Below are positions 55,675 through 64,000 of a stretch of 64,000 nt of DNA, in pieces. Origin of the DNA: Pieris napi (Eukaryota > Arthropoda > Insecta > Lepidoptera > Pieridae); NCBI RefSeq assembly GCF_905475465.1, contig NC_062240.1, positions 10,555,001-10,619,000 on the forward strand, written 5' to 3'. The notes under the pieces are model-generated. The model saw nothing but the letters and a program-made list of their open reading frames with translations, ran no database searches and was not told the DNA's origin. The translations under genes were made by a program, and so were the position numbers. The first letter of the stretch is position 1; each line of letters opens with the position of its first letter.

Positions 55675-57528
55675 ATGGATAAAAAAAAACAGAAGCCTTA
55701 CTCGGAATATGAGAGGCAACTGCTTGTACAGTTGGTTCAGTCAAAGATTGGCATTCTAGAGAACAGGAAGACGGACGCCGTTTCCCAAAAAAAGAAACAC
55801 GAGGCTTGGGAAGAATTAGCAATAGAATTTAATAACTCTAACGTGTCACATACTGTAAGTAATCCACCAACATACACTATCTATAAATATCAATATGCTG
55901 TACGATAATTACAAAGATAGATATATAACTAGAGTATAGTTAGGTACAAGGATAGAATGAGCCAAAGCCAAAGCAATGCTAATGTAACCTTGGTGGTAAA
56001 TTTTGGTTTGATAAAATTTTCATGTTTGTCATATGAACTTTTATATTTCAGTACAATTTTTTTTCGATTTTAGGCTGATTCTAAACAATTAAAAAAGATG
56101 TGGCAAAATATGAAGGCAAAAGCTAGGGATGCCAAAACCCTTGAAGCCCAAAGGAAGAGGACAGGAGGAGGACCAGCACCGCCTGAAATGGGGCCAATGG
56201 ACACTCAAGTGATTGCAGTCATGCCACAAATAATGCCATCAATAGATGTGCCAATAGACTGTGACACATTAACTACAGTAGAAGGTAAGATCATTTCCCA
56301 AAGATATAATTCCTCATCATTTTCAACCAACTCACATCCACTGCTAAACATAGGCCTCTCCCAAAGTATGTGACAACACTCTGTTCTCACCCCTACCAGA
56401 CTTCTGGACAGGTATATTAGTTGACCTGCATGTTATCTTATTCTAACCAATAAAAGACATACCTATATGATAACTTTTAACGATTTGACTGTTTACTTTT
56501 ATAGCTGGTACTGGTTATGACAACGACGGTGAAAGCTGGAGACCAAAGAGGGCAAGAGTGTCCAGTATAGAGGCCACACTTGAATCTGTAATTCAGCCGG
56601 GAACAAGCCAGGACTGGACTGATGAAGCTGGGTTAACGGAAACCAGTGTTGAGGTCACCACTAAAAGTGAACCCTCTCAGCTATCAGCTACACCATCAGC
56701 GATCAGAAAAAATAAAACTTCATTTGAGGATATTAAAAAAAAATTGCTGTGGCAAGAGTTAGACAACAACAAAAAAAAATTTGAGATAGAAGTGGAACAT
56801 TAAGAGGGCTATTCGTGCAATCTATAATTTAAAATGTAGGGAATCTCTTAGAGATAAATTCAAGGAAATTAATATACTTACCTTTCCCTCGCAATATATT
56901 TATGAAAATATTATGTATGTATACAAAAATAGTGATAAGTTTACTAGAATAGAACATACGCACAATGTTAATACACGGAACAAACGCAGGCTGCAATTTC
57001 CCCGTACTAGACTATCTAAAGTTAGTAATTCTTTTTTGGGGAAAGGGATACTCTTCTTTAATAAAATCCCAGAAGCTCTTTTATCACTGCCTTTCAATAA
57101 ATTTAAGAAATGTATTAAAGAAAAGCTGTGTAAAAAGGCTTACTATAAAGTCAACGATTATCTAATTGATAAAAGGGCCTGGGACTAGTGCTAGACAGGC
57201 TACTTCTAATTAATTTGCGATATTTGTTATAAATAAGTTTTGTTTGATGATTTGCTGTTTTAAAAGAGTACCGAGAGTTTTTTACGCCGGCTTTTTCTCT
57301 CGGCCTACACCCTCTGTCTTCTTTGCCGATGAGTAGGGATGCCTTCAAATTTAATGACGTGGAATAAGTGATACATGTATCTTACGTTCCATAATAAACA
57401 TATTTTATTTTTTTTTTTTTTTTTAACACATGAAACTAAAAAATCAGTTAGAAATCGAATTTCTTCGACATAAATATAAATTAGAACTAGAAATTTTACA
57501 GTTTAAAAAAGAATCTGAAAATAAATGA
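55675..57528 (+). pseudogene. Harbinger Myb/SANT-like DNA-binding protein, interrupted by a LINE
   Basis: Partner protein that in PIF/Harbinger elements binds the terminal repeats and helps the transposase enter the nucleus. Exons 55675-55854, 56074-56284 and 56505-56802, with good GT-AG junctions in phase. Residues about 8-85 form the Myb/SANT-like domain (PYSEYERQLLVQLVQSKIGI, KHEAWEELAIEFN, QLKKMWQNMKAKARDAKTLE, RKRTGGGPAPPE). A Pro/acidic middle region and a charged helix (FEDIKKKLLWQELDNNKKKF) follow. The LINE introduces a stop right after EVEH. Downstream of it, 57429-57528 still encodes the remaining C-terminal helix (RHKYKLELEILQFKKESENK, stop). The truncated protein keeps the DNA-binding domain. 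Confidence 0.85.
56803..57425 (+). mobile_element. 5'-truncated LINE-C inserted in the Harbinger gene
   Basis: Encodes the RT C-terminal end in one frame (RESLRDKFKEINILTFPSQY, FPRTRLSKVSNSFLGKGILF, ending KRAWD and stop at 57186-57188). A 3' UTR follows with ACCCTCTGTCTTCTTTGCCG and a T-rich ATTTT tail. Flanking AACA at both ends may be the target duplication. The open RT frame indicates a fairly young insertion. Confidence 0.9.
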
Positions 57529-57576
57529 TTAAAATGAAACAATTTTTGTTTTAATTTTCTTTATTACCAAACCAAC

Positions 57577-59041
57577 CTAGTTAAATTGTGCAATCACAGA
57601 TTGCCGGAATGCTAGACCTGTAGTAGATCTTTCATTGTTTCTGTGTTGTTCGACTTCTGGTGTTTGATCAGTAAGATCACCATCGTCATAAACATCCCCT
57701 CTCTGTATACCTATATTATGTAATACAGCACAAGCTATAATTATGTTGCTGGTATTTGTCAATTTTGATCGTAGTCCTCTCTGCAAACATGGAAATTTCT
57801 TTTTCCAAACTCCGAAAAACCTTTCAACAATATTCCTAGTTCTCAATTGAGAATAATTATAATTATTGTCAGCTCTTGTTTGTGGATTCAAAAGTGGTGT
57901 TAACATGAAGTTCAGTGCTGGATAGCCGCTGTCACCTACTAAAACTCCTTCTAGTTCACCATTTACCAGTCTTGCATACGCCTGGCTGTTTCTAAATATC
58001 CTGCTGTCGTGTGAACTTCTAGGCCACCTAGTCACTATATCAAATATTTCGAGATCAGGCCCTATTATAGCTTGCACATTTACAGAAAAATACCCTTTTC
58101 TATTCCTGTATGCTTCAGAGTGGGTGATACCTCTGGGTCTATTAATTTTAATGTGGGTACAGTCAATAGCTCCGATTATATTATTTAGGCCATGGTGCGT
58201 ATTAGATTTTCCTAATTCTTCAAACTTCCTTTTGACTGTGGTCATATTTCTTGGAAAATTCACAAATCTAGGAAGTAATTTACTCAACTCTGCGGAAACT
58301 TTATTTACAATTAAGCACACTGAAGATTGGCTTATGCTGTTCAAATCACCACACACCATCTGTAATTTCAAGGAATAATTATTAGTTACATATATGTTAT
58401 GCTTCTGAAAGTCAGAAGACAAATGTCTTCAACCAGTGTGTCCTGCCAATGATGATGCATGGTGAAGAAACATCACTGACACTGGTTAAGCGAGCAATGG
58501 GGAGAGCTATGCTTGGTATTTCTCTGAAGGATCAAATTAGAAATGAGGTGATCCGTCAGAAAACAAAGGATACCAATATAGCTGTCTGTAAGGTGAACTG
58601 GCAATAACAATTTGTCCGATAGTGACCTAGAACAAGCAAAAATAGCATGGGACGCATTCTGGCCCACTGGACTGACAATCTGAAAGTACTGTCTATATCA
58701 AATCGAAAAACAATACATATTTATGACCACAATATTACCTGAAAACATCCAGTTGCATAAAACCTTAATGCAATAAGTATTTGCAATTGCGGTAGAATTG
58801 GCAATCCTCTGTTATTAAAAGGTTGTAAGTTTGTAATTATCAGTGGCAGGATCACATTTAGTACCGTGTGTTTAAAAAAACGGTACCTTCTTTTAAATTC
58901 ATTCTCACTGTACAGCTCGAAAGGATTTTGGTTGTATTCGTTCCGAACATATAGCTTAGGCATACGGGGATTCATATCGGCTGCAGTTCCTAACGTTTCA
59001 ATGTTTTCTATTGAAGTTAGAACTCTCTCTATATTCTCCAT
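57577..59041 (-). CDS. HARBI1-like PIF/Harbinger transposase, two exons
   Basis: DDE endonuclease that excises and inserts the element. Exon 1 59041-58739 (101 codons, ATG MENIERVLTSIE) and exon 2 58359-57577 join with a GTAATA...TTACAG intron in phase, giving 361 aa, the normal family length. An N-terminal helix-turn-helix region (LQILIALRFYATGCFQ, DLNSISQSSV) precedes the catalytic core: first Asp in IIGAIDCTHIKI, second in GVLVGDSGYP, and Glu in RNIVERFFGVWKKKFPCL. No stop or frameshift was found. The intron was enlarged by an RTE fragment, but splice sites look intact, so the protein may be functional. It is a transposon gene and not a domesticated host HARBI1, since it lies between matching TIRs. 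Confidence 0.92.
58415..58680 (+). mobile_element. RTE-type LINE RT fragment
   Basis: The plus strand reads VFNQCVLPMMMHGEETSLTL, then KRAMGRAMLGISLKDQIRNE and VIRQKTKDT. This is the C-terminal end of an RTE-clade RT (family form: CVLPAMTYG.E.., RAMLGISLRDRIRN). It has internal deletions. It lies within the transposase intron. Confidence 0.85.
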
Positions 59042-61181
59042 TGTCACTTTCGATATTGAAAATTCGTATCAAAGCCAAAACACAAAACGTCACAGTCCTT
59101 CAGGAAAGCGTAGGTCTTAAGTAGGTATACGGGATCGGTACAGGTCCAAGTCACAAAGCCAGTCGTTGTTTTAATAAATATTTATATGCTCAAACAAACA
59201 GAAACAGAGAAGTGAAAAAGCGGTTGAAACTTTTGAATTGTTGATACAAGTTCTCTGTTGCTGTTGCCAAAACAATGCGATCCGTTCTACGTAACAAAAT
59301 TATTGCAATCTTTAAATACATTTTCTAAAGGTTACTCGTAAATTTCTAGTTATTGCAATAATAAAATAAATAAATACATAAATAACAATAAATTGAAGAT
59401 ATATGTGTACCGTTTTAGATGTTTAAATATTTGTTATTGTTTACTTTTTTAAAGGATAATAAACAAAGTATTGCATGAAATGAAACATCAATTTGTATTT
59501 TGACATTTGCTGTCTTAGCTTGGGCTTAGCTTAATCTAACCGTTAAAATGTCTATAAATACGAAATCATAGTTTAACCTTAGTGTACACTAAGCAAAGTT
59601 TTTCGTAAGGTAAGTCTGAGCAAAGTCCAAGTGCGGACTATAGATCTCACCCTAAGACATGTCGGTTTCCTCACGTTGTTTACCTTCACCGTTCGAGCGA
59701 ATGTTAAATGCGCACATAGAAATAAAGTTGGTGCACAGCCTATAACCTACGACCTCAGGGGTGAAAAAAAGAATATAATGCTATAAAAGTAAATACAGTC
59801 GAAGTTGAATTTAATTTGTTTGGCTCTTACGGCATAATGGTTTATCATGATAAAATTTGACCTAAAGTAAATTGTAACACACGGGTGTATACTGTATCTA
59901 TAGCTTAACGCGTGGACTGACACATTTGTTTTTGTAATACAAATAATATGCAAATCACAATACCAGATTAATAAGTAAAAATTAGACATAATAAATGCAA
60001 ATATTCGTTGTGGAATATAAAATTTATGACTTTTTTTATTTACAAAATCTTGCCAACGCTCGGCACACTAATACATTGCTACATAAAGAACAATAAAATA
60101 CAAGATTTAATGTGACAAGCACTTATAGGCAAATATAAATAACGCGAAGAGAAAAAAATATATCGATTCAAAATATATAAAACTATTGGAAAATTGGTTT
60201 CAAAGATCTATATAAAAAAATGGCGTCCTCGTTAAGAAAACTTGTGTTACATATCTTCCATAAACACATAATACGTCATCGTGTGTTAGGTTTTTTTCGT
60301 TACGGAATTGCTTGATTCGGTCGCCGCGCTCAAACAATAAGAACGTTCACGTGGTGTACCTTTGCCGTTGTGCCATGACCCCTACCATCTCATTCAGTAC
60401 ACTATGATAGAAAAAAGGCGTGGTAGGAAATAATTAGGGCTGTGTAACGTTAGAAAGTGGACTGCTGCATCTGACTCAGGAGAAGACACAGTTCACGAAG
60501 CTTATACTACGGCCCCTGTACGGGAGAAGGCCTTGGAGGAGGCCTTTTGGTTTCTTCCACCTTATTTTATTTTTTCCCATCGTCAGCCATCGCGAATTTT
60601 TTCCAGCTTCCCTTCCGATCCCGTCAGCCCATCGCTCTATTGGTCTACCCTTGTTCCTTTCTCCTTTTGGACCAGTCCATTCGGTTACTGTTTTCGACCA
60701 TCTGTCATCTGTATAATCGGCTACGTGCCCTGCCCATCTTTATTTAAGTTGTATGGCATGTTGTTCAGCATCAATTAATTGATTCATTTTACTTAGTTAG
60801 CTTAATACTATACATCATTGTACAATTTTTATAGCCGATACGAATACAAAAAACTCCTATCTCCTATATTAATGCCTCTTAAATGTGTTAATAAAATAAT
60901 CGTTTGTAATAAAATACCTCCTGCACGTTTGCCCCATGTTCTATAAAAAAACTGTGTTTCTACTCAGAATGAGTCTGTATGGGTTTACCTGTAACGATGT
61001 CAAGATATTACGACAAAATTGAGTGGTCCTTTTATTGTCGTTATACCCGAAATCCACTGTATTTAATAATACAATTAAATATTGTATCACTATATATTCC
61101 GCTGAGACTTATCCATTTATCCATTCCGCAAATAAGACCGTACATATATCAGTTCTAGATCGTATCTAAACGCAACTTAAA

Positions 61182-61359
61182 TTCGGTAGTAAGATAAACC
61201 TTACTGATAAAAAGTAAGTTAAAAGCGCACAAAATGATTGCAACTAACAAGTCACGCCGCTCAGTTTGACAGATAAGCGCCAATGTGTCCATTTGTCAAA
61301 AACTGACGTGGGTTTGTGACCCACTTTATTATTACGTATATAAATATTAGATATACATA
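61182..61359 (+). promoter_or_regulatory. Highly conserved island within the duplication (copy 2)
   Basis: Counterpart of 52774-52950, with about five differences including one single-base indel. It has no coding potential over a useful length. Confidence 0.5.
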
Positions 61360-61504
61360 ATATATATGATGAATGAAACAATTTGTTGCCGAAATAATTA
61401 TAGATTTATTCTAACCTTTAGTTTTTAAACAAAAAATCTTGAAACTAAATATATGTGAAGACAAAAGCAACATTTAGAGATTGTTATTTCACAAAAATTT
61501 AGAA

Positions 61505-61549
61505 TTTAGATTGTTATTTATGTGACTATCACATAAATAACAATCTAAA
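61505..61549. repeat. Perfect 20-bp-arm hairpin, 5-nt loop
   Basis: TTTAGATTGTTATTTATGTG and its exact complement flank ACTAT. Copy 1 (near 53425-53450) has only the right arm, so the left arm is new in copy 2. Confidence 0.92.
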
Positions 61550-61734
61550 AGAAATAATTCTACTGTTCTATTGACACCGAAGAATTATGTTCCTTTGGGG
61601 ACTAATTTTTATTTGTTACATCACATTTTAGTATTAATAATATAGTAAGTTTTGGTATTTTTAATAACAATATAAAAACTCTCGTTTCTCTACTTGAAAT
61701 GTTTTATTTTGGTTGTCGATATGTATTTCCGTAA

Positions 61735-61930
61735 GCGTTCCTGCACACGATGCCGTCACCGCGCCGTTGCCGCGCCGACGCCGCACAATTACTCTGCAGA
61801 TACGAGTCGCGCGAAACCTCGGCGCAGCGGCGGCGCGGTGGCAGCGGGCTTTACGCGACTCGTATCTACAGAGTAATTGTGCGACGTCGGCGCGGCAACG
61901 GCGCGGTGACGGCATCGTGTGCAGGAACGC
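61735..61930. mobile_element. GC-rich foldback MITE, 196 bp
   Basis: Arms of about 77 bp with two mismatches begin GCGTTCCTGCACACGATGCC. TAA precedes the element (61732-61734) and TAG follows it (61931-61933). The unoccupied paralogous site in copy 1 reads CCGTAACCCTGG near 53634. This fits a 3-bp TNA duplication of PIF/Harbinger type. Open frames seen here on both strands are by-products of the palindrome. Confidence 0.9.
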
Positions 61931-62317
61931 TAGCCCTGGAACAGACATTTTACTGACTCTCACCAGTGATAAGTTTTTTAATAAATTAACTGATTACTAC
62001 TTTCCGCTAAGCCAAGAAAATAATGTGTATTTGAACACAGGTGATCGGATAAATAAGCGTTAATAACTACAACACAGAGAGGCACTTTAACTTAAATTGT
62101 AAAGACAATTACATATTAATAACAAATTAATTTAACTAAGTGTTTAACTGGAATGGATCCCGGTTTGTCTAGAAGAAACTGGTCAGTGAGACCACCCGTC
62201 TACTACTCCACTTTTAATACCGGTGTTGTGTAATAAGTAAATTATTAAATCTTCATTTATAACAATTCAAGGTCTGAATTAAAAGTATGATTATTTTGAC
62301 GTGGCAGTAAGTTTGAG

Positions 62318-62590
62318 CAGTGTTGGCCTAGTGGCTTGAGTGAGACTTTCATTGCTCAGGTCGTAGGTTCGATCCCCGGCTGTGCACCAATGGACTTCCT
62401 ATGTGCGCATTTAACATTCGCTCGAACGGTGAAGGAAACATTGTCAGGAAACCGGCTTGCATTAGAACCAAAAAGTCGACAGCGTGTGTCAGGCACATGA
62501 GGCTGATCTGCCTTTTAGATTGTCAAATAATCATGAACAGATAAAGAAATCTGAGGCCCAGACCTAAAAAGGTTGTAACGCCACTGGTTT
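62318..62590 (+). mobile_element. tRNA-derived SINE (family S), copy 5
   Basis: A-box TGGCCTAGTGGC, B-box GGTTCGATCCCCGG, full body and end GTAACGCCACTGG. AAGTTTGAG at both sides (62309-62317 and about 62596-62604) looks like a target duplication. Confidence 0.9.
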
Positions 62591-63114
62591 TTTAAAGTTT
62601 GAGAATAAAGAAATTCAACGCGCACGCATTATTCGATCGAAAATGACGTTACATATATAAATTGTCCGGTAGCGTGTGAACGACATTGTACGCCGTATTG
62701 GATATTGTTCAATAATGATCTGTGAAGGTTTCAAATTTTTAAAACAATAGACGCAACTCCTTGCTTTAATTATAGATCAGAATAGATTCAGTGTAAGCCG
62801 AGTATTGTTCTTGATATAGGCAATGTACATAAACACTTTATTTACATTATACAATCCTAATAACGGTGAAAATACAAGTAGACTGGATGGTGGGTATGGT
62901 ACAAATGGGTGCTTACTGCTAAGAGTAGTACGTACGTGTATTCCCGTACAAGGGACAGGGGACTCAATCTATAGTATATAGTATGAAATAGAAGATACGT
63001 TTAAAAAGTATACTCGATATTATATTCTTAGATAAAAGTCTTGTCTTTGATTGTATTTTATAGATTGATTTGATATTGCATATATTTTAAATGATTTTAT
63101 TTGTAATAAACAAG

Positions 63115-63322
63115 ATGTTGATCAGCCTTCTGTGCCTGACATACGCCGTCGACTCTTTGGGCTAAGACAAGCCGGTTTCATTACAATGTTTTTCTTCACC
63201 GTTCGAGCTAATGATAAAGTGCACATAGAAAGGAAGTACATTGGTGCACTACCGGGGATCGAACCTACGACCTGAGGGATGAGAGTCGTACGTTGAAGCC
63301 GCTAGGCCAACACTGCTCAAAC
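63115..63322 (-). mobile_element. tRNA-derived SINE (family S), copy 6
   Basis: Reverse complement of the family: GGGGATCGAACCTACGACCT, CACCGTTCGAGC, GCCAACACTGCTCAAACTTT. It shares flanking sequence with copy 5, in inverted orientation. Confidence 0.9.
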
Positions 63323-63513
63323 TTTTACGTACCATTATTACAACTGTCTGCCACGTCACAATAATATAAGACCTTGAATAACTTATTAATGAAGAATTAA
63401 ATAATGAAGATGACATGTCATCGAATTTTGGATATTTTCCTCACGATGTTTACCTAGCAAGTGATTATTACGCATAGATGGATCATACATCCGGACACAG
63501 CCCGGATTTAAAA

Positions 63514-63545
63514 ACATGATCAAGGGATTGAGTCCTTGATCATGT
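63514..63545. repeat. Short-loop inverted repeat
   Basis: ACATGATCAAGG and its exact complement CCTTGATCATGT are separated by 8 nt. Confidence 0.75.
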
Positions 63546-63778
63546 ATTTTTGAGGGATTTTCACAAAAGCTCTGTGTGTCAAGAACGTTATTCCTCTTAC
63601 AAAAGACAAACTTAATTAAAAGTCATGTTTTGTGTCAGAATAAAAGAACGGCGCCATTAATTAAGCAAGTTGTGGAAAGTTTATATTTTAAACAAAATTT
63701 ATATCAATTAAACCGTTAATTATATACTGGTTCAGTGTAAACAAAACTATTTTTGGTCGAAGGTAAACGTATGTTTCT

Positions 63779-64000
63779 AGCAGTGTTGGCGTAGTGGCTT
63801 CAGCGTGCGACTCTCAACCCGGCGGTCGTAGGTTCGATCGCCGGCTGTGCGCCAATGGAATTTGTATGTGCGCATTTAATATTCGCTCGAACGGTGAACG
63901 AAAACATTGTGAGGAAATCTCAAAAATTCGACGGCGTGCTAGGCACGGGATCACCTACTTGCCTATTAGATTTACAAATGATCATGACACAGATACAAAA
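63779..64000 (+). mobile_element. tRNA-derived SINE (family S), copy 7, cut by window end
   Basis: GCAGTGTTGGCGTAGTGGCT, GTAGGTTCGATCGCCGGCTG, GCGCATTTAATATTCGCTCG, GGATCACCTACTTGCCTATT. The last part lies beyond the window. Confidence 0.9.

Larger units (their letters stand above)
54986..59652. mobile_element. PIF/Harbinger DNA transposon, 4667 bp, two genes
   Basis: Terminal inverted repeats GGGTGAGATCTATAGTCCGC (about 38 bp, nearly perfect) are flanked by a TAA duplication (54983-54985, 59653-59655), the 3-bp TWA target typical of PIF/Harbinger. It carries a Myb/SANT-like gene (+, from 55675) and a DDE transposase (-, from 59041) in convergent orientation. A LINE (56803-57425) breaks the first gene, and an RTE fragment sits in the intron of the second. 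Confidence 0.93.
54868..59765 (-). mobile_element. SINE (family S) split by the Harbinger element
   Basis: The 3' part lies at 54868-54982 (complement of AGGCCCAGACC..., CTGATCACTTACTTGCC, GTGTGTCAGGTACAGGAGGC) and the 5' part at 59656-59765 (GGTTTCCTCACG, TTCACCGTTCGAGCG, GCGCACATAGAAA). Removing 54986-59652 and one TAA restores a continuous family S sequence. Confidence 0.88.
53988..62240 (+). repeat. Tandem segmental duplication, copy 2 (with nested insertions)
   Basis: Same marker order as copy 1: GATTTGGGTTAGTCATAGAT (54000), AAGAGCTGCTGATAGAGCTT (about 54107), GACCTAGCTTAAGTAAAT (54644), CACGGGTGTATA (59880), GGCTGTGTAACGTTAG (60439), island (61182-61359) and GAAACTGGTCAGTGAGA (62175). 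It is interrupted by SINE plus Harbinger (54868-59765), about 250 bp of unknown sequence near 60490-60750, and a foldback MITE (61735-61930). Without these it is about 3.2 kb long, like copy 1. Confidence 0.8.

Noticed and set aside
60533..60778. 81-aa frame in the unknown insert of copy 2
   Set aside because: No domain, and the sequence is absent from copy 1; probably part of an unidentified retroelement.
61661..62063. Several overlapping Arg/Ala-rich frames on both strands
   Set aside because: Produced by the GC-rich palindrome of the foldback MITE at 61735-61930.

Overview
The window looks like a piece of a lepidopteran (butterfly or moth) nuclear genome. It is AT-rich, its genes have many short exons with GT-AG introns, the proteins are insect-like, and it carries repeats of the kinds common in Lepidoptera: tRNA-derived SINEs, Jockey/CR1-like LINEs, Helitron-like elements ending in CTAGT, PIF/Harbinger, mariner and hAT elements. 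The species was not identified. All calls come from reading the sequence; no search was run.

Three host genes are supported. RpL22 (ribosomal protein eL22, + strand, 981-1680) ends the left flank. It converges on mitochondrial aconitase (- strand, 17 coding exons, 29303 down to 3074, 788 aa by my splice model). Sec15 (exocyst complex component 6, + strand, 17 coding exons, 30136-41611, 761 aa) is head-to-head with aconitase across about 830 bp, so the two may share a promoter region. The three genes have unrelated housekeeping roles (translation, TCA cycle, exocytosis).

The aconitase introns have grown by insertion. They hold a 721-bp foldback element, Harbinger-type MITEs, a nearly complete sense LINE with both ORFs open that lies inside a Tc1/mariner-like inverted-repeat pair, a Tigger fragment, Helitron-like and SINE copies, a sense LINE fragment touching a splice donor, a young Gypsy LTR retrotransposon with 588-bp LTRs, and a hAT MITE with an 8-bp target duplication. 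The Sec15 introns hold LINE 3' ends, a SINE, Helitron-like copies, a mariner relic, a Jockey fragment and a perfect 29-bp-arm hairpin.

From 41.6 to 64 kb I see no host gene. A LINE with one in-frame stop lies at 44.4-48.2 kb. From 50.7 to 62.2 kb there is an old direct tandem duplication with a period of about 3.25 kb. Its second copy is split by a SINE, which is itself split by a 4.67-kb PIF/Harbinger transposon carrying both the DDE transposase and the Myb/SANT-like partner gene. The partner gene is in turn interrupted by a LINE. The duplication supplies before-and-after views of several insertions, including a 196-bp GC-rich foldback MITE, and holds a 177-bp island far more conserved than its surroundings.

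The most unusual signal is in the Gypsy LTR: an array of short hairpins in repeats of about 48 bp, in which the stem sequences change together so that pairing is kept.
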